Below are positions 34,024 through 44,493 of a DNA stretch of 64,000 nucleotides, piece by piece; positions within the stretch are counted from its first letter, which is position 1; every line of letters starts with the position of its first letter. This stretch comes from Thiosulfatihalobacter marinus (GTDB lineage Bacteria; Pseudomonadota; Alphaproteobacteria; Rhodobacterales; Rhodobacteraceae), in NCBI RefSeq assembly GCF_016019955.1, contig NZ_JAECRZ010000001.1, positions 496,001 to 560,000 of the forward strand, written 5' to 3'. A program made the position numbers and the translations under genes. Under the pieces are notes generated by a model. It was not told where the DNA came from. It did no database searches and was given only the letters and a program-made list of their open reading frames with translations.

Positions 34024-35041
34024 GCTTGCCGCGGGGGTTGCGCTGGTTTCGACGTTGATCGCCGCGCCGGTCCGGGCGGAAAAATACGGGCTGGGCCGCG
34101 CCGCCACGCCCGAAGAGATCGCGGCCTGGGATCTGGATGTGTCGCCGGACGGCACCGGGCTGCCAGAGGGGCGGGGTGACGTGTTTACCGGCGAGGAGCT
34201 GTTTGCCGACACGTGCGCCGTCTGCCATGGCGATTTTGCCGAAGGGGTGGGCAACTGGCCCAAGCTGGCGGGCGGGCAGGATACGCTGGATCATGAGGAT
34301 CCGGTGAAGACGGTTGGGTCGTACTGGCCCTATCTGTCGACGGTGTGGGATTATGTGAACCGGTCGATGCCGTTTGGCAATGCCCAGTCGCTGACCCCGG
34401 ACGAGGTGTATGCGATCGTGGCCTATATCCTGTATTCCAACGATCTGGTGGATGACTCGTTTGAATTGTCGAACGAGAATTTCCTGGATGTGGAGATGCC
34501 CAATGCGGACGGGTTCATCATTGATGATCGCGAAACCGCCGAGGCGCATTTCTGGAAGGCCGCGCCGTGCATGAGCGGGTGCAAGGACAGTGTGGAAATC
34601 ACCATGCGCGCCGCCGTGCTGGACGTGACCCCGGAGGAATCGGCCGCGGCCGCCCCGGCGGTGGCCACGCAGGGCGACATGGAGGCCGCCGGGGTCGAGG
34701 AGGCGGCGGTCGGGGTGCCGGACCCCGAGATGGTTGCCAAGGGCGAAAAGGTCTTCAAGAAGTGCAAGGCCTGTCATCAGGTTGGCGACGGGGCCATGAA
34801 CAGGACCGGCCCGGTGCTGACCGGGATTGTCGGGGCCTCGGTTGGTGCGGTTGACGGGTTCAGATATTCCAAACCGATGCAGGCGCTGGCGGAGTCGGGT
34901 GCGGTTTGGAGCGACGAGGAATTGGCGGCCTTTCTGGCAAGGCCCAAGACCTATCTCAAGGGCACCAGGATGTCCTTTGCCGGCCTGAAGAAGGACGCCG
35001 ATATCGCCGCCGTTCTGGAATACCTCAGGAGCCAGCAATAG
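34007..35041 (+). CDS. soxD: Sulfane dehydrogenase cytochrome subunit SoxD
   Basis: A 344-residue periplasmic di-heme cytochrome with signal peptide (MSKFLKLAAGVALVSTLIAA). The first heme site is C70-A-V-C-H74 in a SoxD-specific domain. The second is C253-K-A-C-H257 in a class-I cytochrome c domain with the distal-methionine loop TRMSFAGLKK. A Pro/Ala/Glu-rich linker (about residues 205-235) joins them. It is the last sox gene in the window. soxE, soxF, soxG and soxH do not follow. Confidence 0.95.
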   Translation: MSKFLKLAAGVALVSTLIAAPVRAEKYGLGRAATPEEIAAWDLDVSPDGTGLPEGRGDVFTGEELFADTCAVCHGDFAEGVGNWPKLAGGQDTLDHEDPVKTVGSYWPYLSTVWDYVNRSMPFGNAQSLTPDEVYAIVAYILYSNDLVDDSFELSNENFLDVEMPNADGFIIDDRETAEAHFWKAAPCMSGCKDSVEITMRAAVLDVTPEESAAAAPAVATQGDMEAAGVEEAAVGVPDPEMVAKGEKVFKKCKACHQVGDGAMNRTGPVLTGIVGASVGAVDGFRYSKPMQALAESGAVWSDEELAAFLARPKTYLKGTRMSFAGLKKDADIAAVLEYLRSQQ

Positions 35042-35171
35042 CCCTGTGTGACCGGCCGCGGGAATCGGGGGCGCGTGGCGGCGGGCGAAAACCGGACATG
35101 ACCGGATGATCGCGGTCGTGTCGGGATGGTGGCGCGCCGCCCTGGGCCGACCGTTTTTGTCGTGTGCGGTG

Positions 35172-35198
35172 CATTTGAGTATTTTTGGAACAATGAAA
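35172..35198 (+). repeat. Dispersed AT-core element, copy 3 (weak)
   Basis: TTGAGTATTTTTGGAACAAT followed by GAAAG matches the core of the dispersed element but lacks the upstream GC hairpin; a hairpin follows instead. It lies downstream of soxD. Confidence 0.45.
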
Positions 35199-35224
35199 GC
35201 CCCGGGATTCGCCGGTTCCGGGGC
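35199..35224 (+). terminator. Probable terminator of the sox cluster
   Basis: A perfect 7-bp stem GCCCCGG / CCGGGGC with a 12-nt loop is followed by GGTTTC. It is 158 nt after the soxD stop. The U-tract is short, so efficiency is uncertain. Confidence 0.4.
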
Positions 35225-35306
35225 GGTTTCGCGGAAAATCGACCGGGCGCGTGCCGCTGGGTGCCGCTGACTTTACCGGCTGTTAACCTTAAAATCGTCT
35301 GCTGGC

Positions 35307-35332
35307 CTTGCAGCCCCCAAAGTCCCCTACTA
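35307..35332 (+). promoter_or_regulatory. Possible RpoH-type promoter of clpP
   Basis: CTTG at 35307-35310 and CTACTA at 35327-35332 are spaced by 16 nt, resembling alphaproteobacterial heat-shock (RpoH) promoters. The start codon is about 57 bp downstream. The match is partial and rests on the gene's known heat-shock control. Confidence 0.3.
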
Positions 35333-35388
35333 AGACTCTGGGGGAGAGGGCCGGATTTCGGCCCGGGGCGCAGAACAGGCAGGCGGAT

Positions 35389-36021
35389 ATGAAAGACCCA
35401 TTCGAGACATATATGAACACTTTGGTTCCCATGGTGGTCGAGCAGACCAGCCGGGGCGAACGGGCCTATGACATTTTTTCACGGCTGCTCAAGGAGCGGA
35501 TCATTTTTGTGAACGGTCCGGTGCATGACGGCATGTCGAGCCTGATCGTGGCGCAATTGCTGCATCTGGAGGCGGAGAACCCGTCCAAGGAAATCTCGAT
35601 GTATATCAACAGCCCCGGCGGCGTGGTGACATCGGGTTTGTCGATCTATGACACGATGCAATATATCAAGCCCAAGGTTTCGACCCTGGTGATCGGGCAG
35701 GCGGCCTCGATGGGGTCGCTTTTGCTGACCGCGGGGGAGAACGGGATGCGGTTTTCGCTGCCCAACAGCCGGATCATGGTGCACCAGCCTTCGGGCGGGT
35801 ATCAGGGGCAGGCCACGGATATCATGATCCACGCCGAGGAGACGCTGAAGCTGAAGCGGCGGCTGAACGAGATCTATGTCCGGCATACCGGCCAGAAGCT
35901 GGAGGCCGTCGAGGCGGCGCTGGAGCGCGACAATTTCATGGATGCCCAAGCCGCCAGGGCCTGGGGCCTGATTGACGAGATCGTGGAAAGCCGCGCCAAG
36001 GGCGACGAGGACGAGAAGTGA
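35389..36021 (+). CDS. clpP: ATP-dependent Clp protease proteolytic subunit ClpP
   Basis: A 210-residue serine protease that forms the double-heptameric chamber used by ClpX and ClpA. The catalytic Ser107 ([11 protein letters not shown]) and His132 (IMVHQPSGG) are intact, as are [12 protein letters not shown] and [16 protein letters not shown] with the acidic residue. The ATG at 35389 is chosen over upstream starts because [29 protein letters not shown] is the conserved N terminus. It lies 132 nt ahead of clpX. Confidence 0.97.
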   Translation: MKDPFETYMNTLVPMVVEQTSRGERAYDIFSRLLKERIIFVNGPVHDGMSSLIVAQLLHLEAENPSKEISMYINSPGGVVTSGLSIYDTMQYIKPKVSTLVIGQAASMGSLLLTAGENGMRFSLPNSRIMVHQPSGGYQGQATDIMIHAEETLKLKRRLNEIYVRHTGQKLEAVEAALERDNFMDAQAARAWGLIDEIVESRAKGDEDEK

Positions 36022-36028
36022 TCACGGT

Positions 36029-36052
36029 GTCGTGCCCGGCACCGGGCGCGAC
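36029..36052 (+). terminator. clpP-clpX intergenic hairpin
   Basis: An 11-bp stem with one G-U pair, GTCGTGCCCGG / CCGGGCGCGAC, has a 2-nt loop and lies 8 nt after the clpP stop. The following CCAATTTG is only weakly U-rich, so it may attenuate rather than terminate. Confidence 0.45.
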
Positions 36053-36153
36053 CCAATTTGACATTGTACGCGGCAAACGGCTGGCCTAAGCTGGCCCAAA
36101 CGCGGCGGTCGACCCCGGTTCGGGGCGGCGGAACAGGGCCTGAAAGGTAGGAC

Positions 36154-37419
<1,266 letters not shown>

Positions 37420-37539
37420 TCCGGGCCGCAAGACCGACGTTGGCGGGGCGGGCAATTTGTCCGCCCTTTTCCGTGGCCGCGCCCACTGGACCTTTGGTGT
37501 GGAATGGTCCATATGGAAAGGGAATTTGCGGAGGCATTC

Positions 37540-37923
37540 ATGGGCATTCTGAGCACGATCAACAGCGCACTGACCTGGTGGACCGGCGCCACCCTGAACA
37601 CCCGTCTTTACACGCGCCGCAAGGGCATCAAGGTGGGCGAGGACGATCAGGGCAACGTCTATTACCGCAACGCCGACGATTCGAAGCGTTGGGTGATGTA
37701 TAATGGCGAGATCGAGGCGAGCCGGATCTGCGCCGACTGGCATGGCTGGCTGCACCGCACCTTTGATATGGCACCGACGGACAAGCCGCTGCCGCACAAG
37801 CCTTGGGAAAAGCCGCACCAGGAAAACCTGTCGGGAACCGCAATGGCCTATGCGCCGGCGGGCTCGATCCGTGCCGGAACCCCGGTGGAGCGGCGCGACT
37901 ACGAGGCCTGGAGCCCCGAGTAA
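37540..37923 (+). CDS. NADH:ubiquinone oxidoreductase 17.2 kDa (NDUFA12-like) subunit
   Basis: A 127-residue accessory subunit of complex I found in alphaproteobacteria and mitochondria. The ATG at 37540 follows GCGGAGG. Key segments are [48 protein letters not shown], the NDUFA12 signature, with later [20 protein letters not shown]. It heads a run with mlaD and a DUF2155 gene, an order conserved in Rhodobacterales. Confidence 0.93.
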   Translation: MGILSTINSALTWWTGATLNTRLYTRRKGIKVGEDDQGNVYYRNADDSKRWVMYNGEIEASRICADWHGWLHRTFDMAPTDKPLPHKPWEKPHQENLSGTAMAYAPAGSIRAGTPVERRDYEAWSPE

Positions 37924-37927
37924 GGCG

Positions 37928-38380
37928 ATGTCGGCCGTTCGCACAGAGGCCGCCGTGGGCGCCGCCGTTGTTGCGGTGGCGATCGGATTCCTGGTCTATG
38001 CCATTCAGTTCACCGATTTTCGTTCGGACAGTGCCGGATACCGGCTGACCGCGTCGTTCCGCTCGATCGAGGGGGTGAGCGTTGGCACGGATGTGCGCCT
38101 GGCCGGGGTCAAGATCGGTACGGTGACGGATATCGACCTGAACCCGCAGACATTTCGTGCCGACGCGGAATTCACGTTGAACCCGGATGTCGAATTGCCC
38201 GATGACAGCGCGGTGGTGATTTCCTCGGAGGGGTTGCTGGGCGGCAATTTCGTGGAAATCCTTCCGGGCGGATCGTCGTTCAACCTGGCCGAAGGCGACG
38301 AGATCGAAGATACACAAGGCTCGGTCAGCCTGATTTCGTTGTTGCTGAAATTTGTGACCGGTGGGGATTCGAGCGAATGA
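37928..38380 (+). CDS. mlaD: MlaD/MCE domain outer-membrane lipid-asymmetry protein
   Basis: A 150-residue membrane-anchored periplasmic protein with one N-terminal helix (AAVGAAVVAVAIGFLVYAI). The single MCE domain has YRLTASFRSIEGVSVGTDVRLAGVKIGTV and SSEGLLGGNFVEILPGG. It is the substrate-binding hexamer of the Mla phospholipid ABC system. The ATPase and permease genes are not here, as is usual in this clade. It starts 4 nt after the previous gene and overlaps the next by 4 nt. Confidence 0.9.
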   Translation: MSAVRTEAAVGAAVVAVAIGFLVYAIQFTDFRSDSAGYRLTASFRSIEGVSVGTDVRLAGVKIGTVTDIDLNPQTFRADAEFTLNPDVELPDDSAVVISSEGLLGGNFVEILPGGSSFNLAEGDEIEDTQGSVSLISLLLKFVTGGDSSE

Positions 38381-38844
38381 AGCGGGTTCTGGCAGCGGTT
38401 TTGCTTGCGGCTCCGGGCTTTGTTTCGGCGCAGGATATCATCGTGGAAACGCTGGAGATCGAGCCGCAAACGTTTGAATCTCTGCCTGATTCCCTGGGAG
38501 AGGCGACGCGCGAAGTTGTCACCGAGGCGAAGGTGGCCAAGGGCGCCACGCTGCGTGGGCTGGACAAGTTGACCGGAGAATTGGTCGATTTCGAACTGGC
38601 CAATGGCTATAGCGTGAATTTCGGCGGTTTGCGGGTGGACATGGCCCAGTGCCGTTATCCCGAGGACAATGCCACGGGCGAGGCGTATGCCTATCTGACC
38701 ATCCTGGAGGACAATGGCGCGGGGGCGGCCATTTTCGAAGGCTGGATGATCGCCTCGTCCCCGGCGCTGAACGCGCTGGATCACGCGCGTTACGATGTCT
38801 GGGTTCTGCGCTGCAAAACCTCCGAGGCGGTCGGCAGCGAGTGA
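38377..38844 (+). CDS. DUF2155 domain secreted protein
   Basis: A 155-residue exported protein with signal peptide MKRVLAAVLLAAPGFVSA. The DUF2155 core (LRGLDKLTGELVDFELANG, VNFGGLRVDMAQCRYP and YLTILEDNG ... FEGWMIASSPALNALDH) holds two cysteines. The function is unknown; it is conserved beside mlaD and complex I NDUFA12 in alphaproteobacteria. It overlaps mlaD by 4 nt at the 5' end and the convergent aat gene by 55 bp at the 3' end. Confidence 0.85.
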   Translation: MKRVLAAVLLAAPGFVSAQDIIVETLEIEPQTFESLPDSLGEATREVVTEAKVAKGATLRGLDKLTGELVDFELANGYSVNFGGLRVDMAQCRYPEDNATGEAYAYLTILEDNGAGAAIFEGWMIASSPALNALDHARYDVWVLRCKTSEAVGSE

Positions 38845-39425
38845 GCCGTGATATCGGCCCTCTGCCCGAGCGCCCATGTAAGCATCTTGTGATAATCGGC
38901 GCGCGGTACCTCGATCGCACCCAGGCTGGCCAGGTGATCGGTCAGGAATTGGGTGTCGAACAGGGTAAAGCCACAGCGGCGCAGATGTTCGATCAGATAG
39001 GCAAGGGCAATTTTGGAAGCGTTCGGGCGGCGTGAAAACATGCTTTCCCCAAAAAAGGCCCCGCCCAGCGTGACGCCGTAAACGCCGCCGATCAGCCCGT
39101 CTTCTTGCCAGATTTCCAGGGAATGCGCCTGACCGTCTGCGTGCAGCGCGAGATACAGCCGATGGATTTCGCCGCTGATCCATGTCTCGGCCCGGTCGGC
39201 GCACCCGTCCAGCACTCCGGCGAAATCCCGGTTCAGGGACATGGCATATGAGTCACGCCGGATGGCGCGCGCCAGCGAGCGGGAGATATGGAAACGGTCC
39301 AGCGGGATGATCCCGCGGCGGATCGGATCGACCCAGAAGATTTCCGGATCGTCCCGGTATTCCGCCATGGGAAAGACCCCCATGGCATAGGCGCGCATCA
39401 GGATGTCGGGGGTGAGTTCACCCAT
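38790..39425 (-). CDS. aat: Leucyl/phenylalanyl-tRNA--protein transferase
   Basis: A 211-residue cytosolic enzyme that adds Leu or Phe to N-terminal Arg/Lys of proteins and marks them for ClpAPS degradation. The signatures are AYAMGVFPMAEYRDDPEIFWVDPIRRGIIPLD, HSLEIWQEDGLIGGVYGVTLGGAFFGESMF and FTLFDTQFLTDHLASLGAIEVPR, complete for the family. It lies 22 nt downstream of accC and probably shares its transcript. The last 55 bp overlap the DUF2155 gene on the other strand. Confidence 0.96.
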   Translation of the reverse strand: MGELTPDILMRAYAMGVFPMAEYRDDPEIFWVDPIRRGIIPLDRFHISRSLARAIRRDSYAMSLNRDFAGVLDGCADRAETWISGEIHRLYLALHADGQAHSLEIWQEDGLIGGVYGVTLGGAFFGESMFSRRPNASKIALAYLIEHLRRCGFTLFDTQFLTDHLASLGAIEVPRADYHKMLTWALGQRADITAHSLPTASEVLQRRTQTS

Positions 39426-39447
39426 GAGGACGCGCGCCCATGGCCAT

Positions 39448-40800
39448 TCAGCCCTGTGACAGGTTTTCCGCCAGCCAATGTTCCAGCCAGTGGATATTGT
39501 AATCGCCGGTCTGAACCGCCTCTTCCGCCAGCAGCGCGTGAAACAGCGGCACGGTGGTGTCGATCCCGTCCACGATCAGTTCGCCAAGCGCGCGGTGCAG
39601 GCGGGCGAGCGCCTCGGGGCGGTCGCGGCCATGCACGATCAGCTTGCCGATCAGGGAATCGTAATAAGGCGGGATGGCATAGCCGTCATACAGCGCGGAA
39701 TCCATGCGCACGCCCAGCCCGCCGGGGGCGTGATAGGCCGTGATCCTGCCGGGACAGGGCGAGAAGTTTGGCAGTTTCTCGGCGTTGATGCGCACCTCGA
39801 TGGCGTGGCCGTTGATTTCCAGTTCGTCCTGGGTAAAGGACATGGGCAGTCCTTCGGCGACGCGAATCTGTTCGCGCACCAGATCGACACCGAAAATCGA
39901 CTCGGTCACGGGATGTTCAACCTGAAGACGGGTGTTCATCTCGATGAAGTAGAATTCGCCGTTCTCATAGAGGAATTCGATCGTGCCGGCGCCGATGTAG
40001 TTGATCCGGGCCACGGCATCGGCGCAAATCCTGCCGATGCGCGCGCGTTCCTCGGGGCTGATCGCGGGGCCGGGGGCCTCTTCGAACACTTTCTGGTGGC
40101 GGCGTTGCAACGAACAGTCGCGTTCGCCCAGATGTACGGCGTTGCCCTTGCCGTCGCCAAAAACCTGAATCTCGATATGGCGCGGCGTGGTGAGGTATTT
40201 CTCGATATAGACCTCGTCATTGCCAAAGGCGGCCTTGCCCTCGGCGCGGGCGGTCATGAACGCCTTTTCCATTTCCCGGGCATTGGCCGCGACCTTCATG
40301 CCGCGCCCGCCACCACCGGCGGTGGCCTTGATGATCACCGGATAGCCGAATTCCTCGCCGATCTTCAGGGCCGCGGCCAGATCGGGCACGCCGCCATCCG
40401 AACCGGGGACACACGGCACGCCCAGCGCCTTCATCGTGTCCTTGGCGGTGATCTTGTCGCCCATCACGCGGATATGTTCGGCGGTGGGGCCGATGAAGGT
40501 GATGCCGTGATCCTCGACGATCTGCACGAAATTGGCATTTTCGGAAAGGAAGCCATAGCCCGGGTGAATGGCCTGTGCGCCGGTGACTTCGCAGGCGGCA
40601 ATGATGGAGGCCATGTTGAGATAGCTGTCCGTGCCGGGGGGCGGGCCGATGCAGATGGCCTCGTCCGCCATGCGCACATGCATCGCGTCGGCATCCGCCG
40701 TGGAATGGACCGCGACCGACTGGATGCCCATCTCGCGGCAGGCGCGGATCACGCGCAGGGCAATCTCTCCGCGGTTGGCGATCAGGATTTTGTCAAACAT
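39448..40800 (-). CDS. accC: Acetyl-CoA carboxylase biotin carboxylase subunit
   Basis: A 450-residue ATP-grasp enzyme that carboxylates biotin on AccB, the first step of fatty-acid synthesis. The family segments are complete: [20 protein letters not shown], the ATP-binding [50 protein letters not shown] and the C-terminal EVRINAE. It starts 9 nt after the accB stop, in the standard accB-accC order. Confidence 0.98.
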   Translation of the reverse strand: MFDKILIANRGEIALRVIRACREMGIQSVAVHSTADADAMHVRMADEAICIGPPPGTDSYLNMASIIAACEVTGAQAIHPGYGFLSENANFVQIVEDHGITFIGPTAEHIRVMGDKITAKDTMKALGVPCVPGSDGGVPDLAAALKIGEEFGYPVIIKATAGGGGRGMKVAANAREMEKAFMTARAEGKAAFGNDEVYIEKYLTTPRHIEIQVFGDGKGNAVHLGERDCSLQRRHQKVFEEAPGPAISPEERARIGRICADAVARINYIGAGTIEFLYENGEFYFIEMNTRLQVEHPVTESIFGVDLVREQIRVAEGLPMSFTQDELEINGHAIEVRINAEKLPNFSPCPGRITAYHAPGGLGVRMDSALYDGYAIPPYYDSLIGKLIVHGRDRPEALARLHRALGELIVDGIDTTVPLFHALLAEEAVQTGDYNIHWLEHWLAENLSQG

Positions 40801-40809
40801 GTCAGCGCC

Positions 40810-41301
40810 TTACTCGATAATAACCAGGGGGGCGCCGAATTCAACGGTATCGCCGTCACCCACGAGAATGCGTTTCACGGTGCCCGATCTGGGGGCCGGA
40901 ATGTGATTCATGGTTTTCATCGCCTCGACGATCAGGATCGTATCGCCCTCGTTGACCTGCGCGCCGACCGACACAAAGGCGGGGGCGCCCGGTTCGGCCT
41001 GAAGATAGACCGTGCCGACCATCGGCGAGGTGACGGCGCCGGGGTGGCTGGCAGGGTCGTCGAGGGCGGCTGCCGGCGCCGGAGCGGGCGCGGCGGCAGG
41101 GGCGGCGGCGGGCGCTGACGGAACGGCGGCGGCCATGGCCACGGGGGCCGCGGCGATGGTCTGGCGGCTGACACGCACGTTCAGGCTGTCATCCTCGCCA
41201 TAGTCGCGCTTGACCTGGAGTTCGGTCAGATCGTTCTCGCGCAGAAGCTCTGCCAGAGCCTTGATGAAGGCGACATCGGATTCGTGCTTGTTGGTGCTCA
41301 T
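40810..41301 (-). CDS. accB: Acetyl-CoA carboxylase biotin carboxyl carrier protein
   Basis: A 163-residue carrier. The ATG at 41301 gives the conserved start [20 protein letters not shown]. An Ala/Pro-rich flexible linker (about residues 50-85) leads to the biotinyl domain, with the acceptor Lys129 in VEAMKTMN (Thr rather than the commoner Met after Lys). A protruding thumb region ([17 protein letters not shown]) is present. First gene of accB-accC-aat. Confidence 0.97.
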   Translation of the reverse strand: MSTNKHESDVAFIKALAELLRENDLTELQVKRDYGEDDSLNVRVSRQTIAAAPVAMAAAVPSAPAAAPAAAPAPAPAAALDDPASHPGAVTSPMVGTVYLQAEPGAPAFVSVGAQVNEGDTILIVEAMKTMNHIPAPRSGTVKRILVGDGDTVEFGAPLVIIE

Positions 41302-41468
41302 TGTGGTTCCTACCCTATGCGGCGCTTGGCGCGATTCAGTCGTTGATTGGTTTCCCCTGCGGCGCCTTATAAGAGAAAAGGACAGCGGTGGAAAGCTGAT
41401 CTGAGGCATGAAACTAGGGGTGAGCGCGTGATTTATCGAGGGGAAGGCGGCAAAAATCTCCCCGTTGC

Positions 41469-42017
41469 TCAAAGTGGCATCCCGGACAGTTTGGCGACAA
41501 GTTCAGCCAGCTTGCGGGCGCCGAACTTGCGCAGCAGCCGGGCGCGGTATTCCTCGACCGTGCGGTAGGACAGAGATAGCTCCAGCCCGATCTCCTTGGA
41601 GGTAAGGCCCCGGCAGGTCAGGATGGCCACTTCGCGTTCCCGCTGGGTGAGGGCCACGATGGGGCGGTCGTCGGACAGATCGGCAAAGGACCAGATCCCG
41701 CGCTGAAACGGGTTTTCCGGGGTCAGCGACTGACCGCGCACGCGGCACCAGAACAGCCCGCCCCCGCGTCGCCGCATGATCCGTTCGTCTTGATAGCGCC
41801 CCGACTGACGCATGACCGCAAGACCGCGTTCTCCGATCGTCTGGAAATCCTCTTCGGATGCGTAGAATTCGCCAAGCGACACGTTTTCGCAATTGTCCGG
41901 AGACTCCCGGAACATCTCGGCGAAATGACGATTGCAGCGCCGGATGATCCTGTTTTCGAGGATCGCAAGCCCGACGGGCGCATGTTCAAAGGCAAGAGCA
42001 TCCAGTTCCATGGACAT
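41469..42017 (-). CDS. PAS-LuxR family transcriptional regulator
   Basis: A protein of about 182 residues with a PAS domain (residues about 5-115: [27 protein letters not shown] and [17 protein letters not shown]). The C-terminal LuxR/FixJ helix-turn-helix is [40 protein letters not shown]. It has no receiver domain. Starts are ambiguous: GTG at 42029 or ATGs at 42017 and 42011, none with a clear ribosome-binding site. It is divergent from the acyl-CoA ligase operon, which is its most obvious target. The signal is unknown. Confidence 0.87.
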   Translation of the reverse strand: MSMELDALAFEHAPVGLAILENRIIRRCNRHFAEMFRESPDNCENVSLGEFYASEEDFQTIGERGLAVMRQSGRYQDERIMRRRGGGLFWCRVRGQSLTPENPFQRGIWSFADLSDDRPIVALTQREREVAILTCRGLTSKEIGLELSLSYRTVEEYRARLLRKFGARKLAELVAKLSGMPL

Positions 42018-42125
42018 CAGAAATGGCACAAGCCGCCGCCAAGGCCAAGAGACAGCGTATTTCTACGTCATTGTCTGCGGCAAGGGGCTGGAGCATGGTA
42101 AGGCCGGACGAATGGGGAGGCAGAC

Positions 42126-43634
42126 ATGAACATCGCGGCTTGGCTGGAGCGGACGGCGCGTATGTCGCCCGATGCGGGGGCGATATTCCTGGGGCGGGCG
42201 CAGGACGCCACCTATGGTCAGTTTCACGAACGGGCGCTGGCGGTTGCCGGGGGGTTGCGGGCCAGGGGTGTGGCGCCGGGCGATCGGGTGGGGCTGTTCA
42301 TGAAGAACGTGCCGCAATACCTGATCGCGCAGTATGGCGCGTGGTATGCGGGCGCGGTGGTGGTGCCGATCAATGCCAAGCTGCACGGGCGCGAGGCGGC
42401 CTGGATCCTTGGGGATGCCGATGCGGCGCTGTGTTTCACCTCGCCCGGATTGCATGAGGCGCTGAGCGCGCATGCCGATGTGGCGTGTGTGAATGTCGCC
42501 GATGACGCCTGGCGGACGATCCAGGAGGCGCCACCGCTGGCGGCGGTGACGCCGCGCGCGCCCGACGATCTGAGCTGGCTGTTTTATACGTCGGGCACCA
42601 CGGGGCGGCCCAAGGGGGTGATGATCACCAACCGGATGCTGAGCGCCATGGCGCTGAGCTATCTTGCGGATGTGGACGAGGTGACGCGCGACGATGCCGC
42701 GCTTTATGCCGCGCCGCTGAGCCACGGGGCGGGGATCTACAACCTGATGCATGTGCTGAAGGGCGCGCGCCACGTGCTGCCGCAGGGCGGCGGGTTTGAC
42801 GAGGATGAGATTTTCGATCTGGCGCGCCATTTCGGACGGGTGCACATGTTTGCCGCGCCGACCATGGTCAAGCGTCTGACCATTGCCGCAAAGGCCGCGG
42901 GGACGCGCGGAGAGGGGTTGCGCAGCATCGTTTACGGTGGCGGGCCGATGTATGTGGCCGACATCATCGAGGCGGTCGATCATTTCGGACCGATCTTCGT
43001 GCAGATTTACGGACAGGGCGAATGCCCGATGTGCATCACCGCGCTGAACCGCGACGCGGTGGCGGATCGTGCCGATCCGCGCTGGCGAGAGCGGCTGGCC
43101 TCGGTCGGGCGGGCGCAATCGGTAGTGGAGGTGGCGATCTGCGATGAGGCGGGCGCGCCGTTGCCAGCCGGGCAGGTGGGCGAGATCGTGGTGCGTGGCG
43201 ATGCGGTGATGCCGGGCTATTGGAACAACCCCGAGGCCAGCGCCAGGACAATCGTGGATGGCTGGCTGCGCACGGGCGATATGGGCTGTCTGGACGCGGA
43301 TGGGTTTCTGACACTGAAGGACCGCTCCAAGGATATGATCATTTCGGGTGGCACGAATATTTATCCGCGCGAGGTGGAAGAAGCGCTGTTGTTGCATCCA
43401 ATGGTGCGCGAAGTGTCGGTTGTGGGCCGCCCGCACCCGGACTGGGGCGAGGACGTGGTGGCCTTTGTGGTGGCGGATGCAGAGATGGACAGTGCGGCGC
43501 TGGACGCGCATTGTCTGGACCACATCGCCCGGTTCAAACGGCCCAAAGCCTATTTCGCGCTGCGCGAACTGCCCAAGAACAACTATGGCAAGGTTTTGAA
43601 AACCGAGTTGAGGAAGATGTTGGAGGATATGTAA
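42126..43634 (+). CDS. Acyl-CoA synthetase (AMP-forming ligase family)
   Basis: A 502-residue ANL-superfamily adenylating enzyme. The phosphate-binding loop is LFYTSGTTGRPKGVM, the A5 motif region is VQIYGQGECPM, the A7 motif is LRTGDMGCLDADGFL, the A8 hinge is KDRSKDMIISGGTNIYPREVEE, and the catalytic lysine is in KNNYGKVLKTEL. The substrate is probably a short or medium acyl or 3-oxo acid, because bdhA and scoAB follow. GGGAGGC precedes the ATG. bdhA starts right after its stop codon. Confidence 0.87.
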   Translation: MNIAAWLERTARMSPDAGAIFLGRAQDATYGQFHERALAVAGGLRARGVAPGDRVGLFMKNVPQYLIAQYGAWYAGAVVVPINAKLHGREAAWILGDADAALCFTSPGLHEALSAHADVACVNVADDAWRTIQEAPPLAAVTPRAPDDLSWLFYTSGTTGRPKGVMITNRMLSAMALSYLADVDEVTRDDAALYAAPLSHGAGIYNLMHVLKGARHVLPQGGGFDEDEIFDLARHFGRVHMFAAPTMVKRLTIAAKAAGTRGEGLRSIVYGGGPMYVADIIEAVDHFGPIFVQIYGQGECPMCITALNRDAVADRADPRWRERLASVGRAQSVVEVAICDEAGAPLPAGQVGEIVVRGDAVMPGYWNNPEASARTIVDGWLRTGDMGCLDADGFLTLKDRSKDMIISGGTNIYPREVEEALLLHPMVREVSVVGRPHPDWGEDVVAFVVADAEMDSAALDAHCLDHIARFKRPKAYFALRELPKNNYGKVLKTELRKMLEDM

Positions 43635-44441
43635 ATGACGGATTTGACAGGGAAAACGGCGCTGGTCACGGGATCGGTGCAGGGGATCGGGCTGGCCATT
43701 GCCGAGGAACTGGCCAAGGCGGGTGCGCGTATCGCGGTGCACGGGCTGGCCGGGGATGCGCAGATCGAGGAGGCCTGTCAGCATCTGCGCGACAAGGGCG
43801 CGCCGCAGGCCGAGTTTTTTCGCGGGGACATGCGCCACCCGGATCAGATTGCCGAACTGATGCAGGCGGTAGAGGCCTGGGGCGGGGCGGACATTCTGGT
43901 CAACAATGCCGGTATCCAGCACACGGCGCCGATTGCCGAAATGCCGGTGGAAAAATGGGATGCGATCCTGTCGATCAACCTGTCGGCGGCGTTTCACACG
44001 ATGCGCCACGCGATGCCGAAAATGGCCGAACGCGGTTATGGCCGGGTCATCAATATCTCCAGCGTGCACGGGTTGATCGCCAGCCCCGACAAGGGGCCGT
44101 ATACGGCGGCAAAATTCGGGCTGGTCGGGCTGAGCAAGGTGGCGGCGCTGGAATATGCGGCAGCCGGGAGCCGGGCAACGGGCGGGGTGACGGTGAATTG
44201 CATCTGTCCGGGATGGACCGAAACCGCGATTATCGAGCCGCAGATCGAAGCGCGCGCCAATGCCCTGGGCGGCGTGGATCGTGACACGGCGATTGCCGAT
44301 CTGCTGAAGGAAAAACAGCCCTCGCAGCGCACCAATACACCGGCAGAGATCGGTGCGCTGGCGGTGTGGCTGTGCAACCCGGTGGCCCATAATATCACCG
44401 GAACAGCGATCCCGATGGACGGCGGCTGGACCTCTCAGTAA
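43635..44441 (+). CDS. bdhA: 3-hydroxybutyrate dehydrogenase
   Basis: A 268-residue short-chain dehydrogenase that oxidises (R)-3-hydroxybutyrate to acetoacetate with NAD+. The NAD-binding motif is TGSVQGIGLAIAEEL, then NNAGIQ, catalytic Ser in INISSVHGLIASP, YTAAK for Tyr and Lys, and the BDH-type ending with ICPGWTETAIIEPQIE. It pairs with scoA/scoB to return polyhydroxybutyrate-derived carbon to acetyl-CoA. It is convergent with scoB; a terminator lies between. Confidence 0.92.
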   Translation: MTDLTGKTALVTGSVQGIGLAIAEELAKAGARIAVHGLAGDAQIEEACQHLRDKGAPQAEFFRGDMRHPDQIAELMQAVEAWGGADILVNNAGIQHTAPIAEMPVEKWDAILSINLSAAFHTMRHAMPKMAERGYGRVINISSVHGLIASPDKGPYTAAKFGLVGLSKVAALEYAAAGSRATGGVTVNCICPGWTETAIIEPQIEARANALGGVDRDTAIADLLKEKQPSQRTNTPAEIGALAVWLCNPVAHNITGTAIPMDGGWTSQ

Positions 44442-44443
44442 AC

Positions 44444-44470
44444 AAAAAAAGCCCGGCCATCAGGCCGGGC
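44444..44470 (-). terminator. Rho-independent terminator of scoAB
   Basis: An 8-bp GC stem, GCCCGGCC / GGCCGGGC with a 4-nt loop, is followed on the minus strand by a run of seven T. It lies between convergent bdhA and scoB. It is strong for scoAB and weaker for bdhA, where the tail is GTTTCGGTTT. Confidence 0.85.
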
Positions 44471-44493
44471 GTTTCGGTTTCTGGATTGGCGGA

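Larger units (their letters stand above)
35042..35388. other. 347-bp soxD-clpP intergenic region
   Basis: No gene is visible. The stretch contains a weak copy of the dispersed repeat (35172-35198), a terminator-like hairpin (35199-35224), an AT-richer block from 35280, and a possible heat-shock-type promoter for clpP. Confidence 0.6.

Noticed and set aside
36058-36063. TTGACA as a sigma-70 promoter of clpX
   Set aside because: No acceptable -10 hexamer lies at 16-18 bp; the nearest TAAGCT is 23 bp away.
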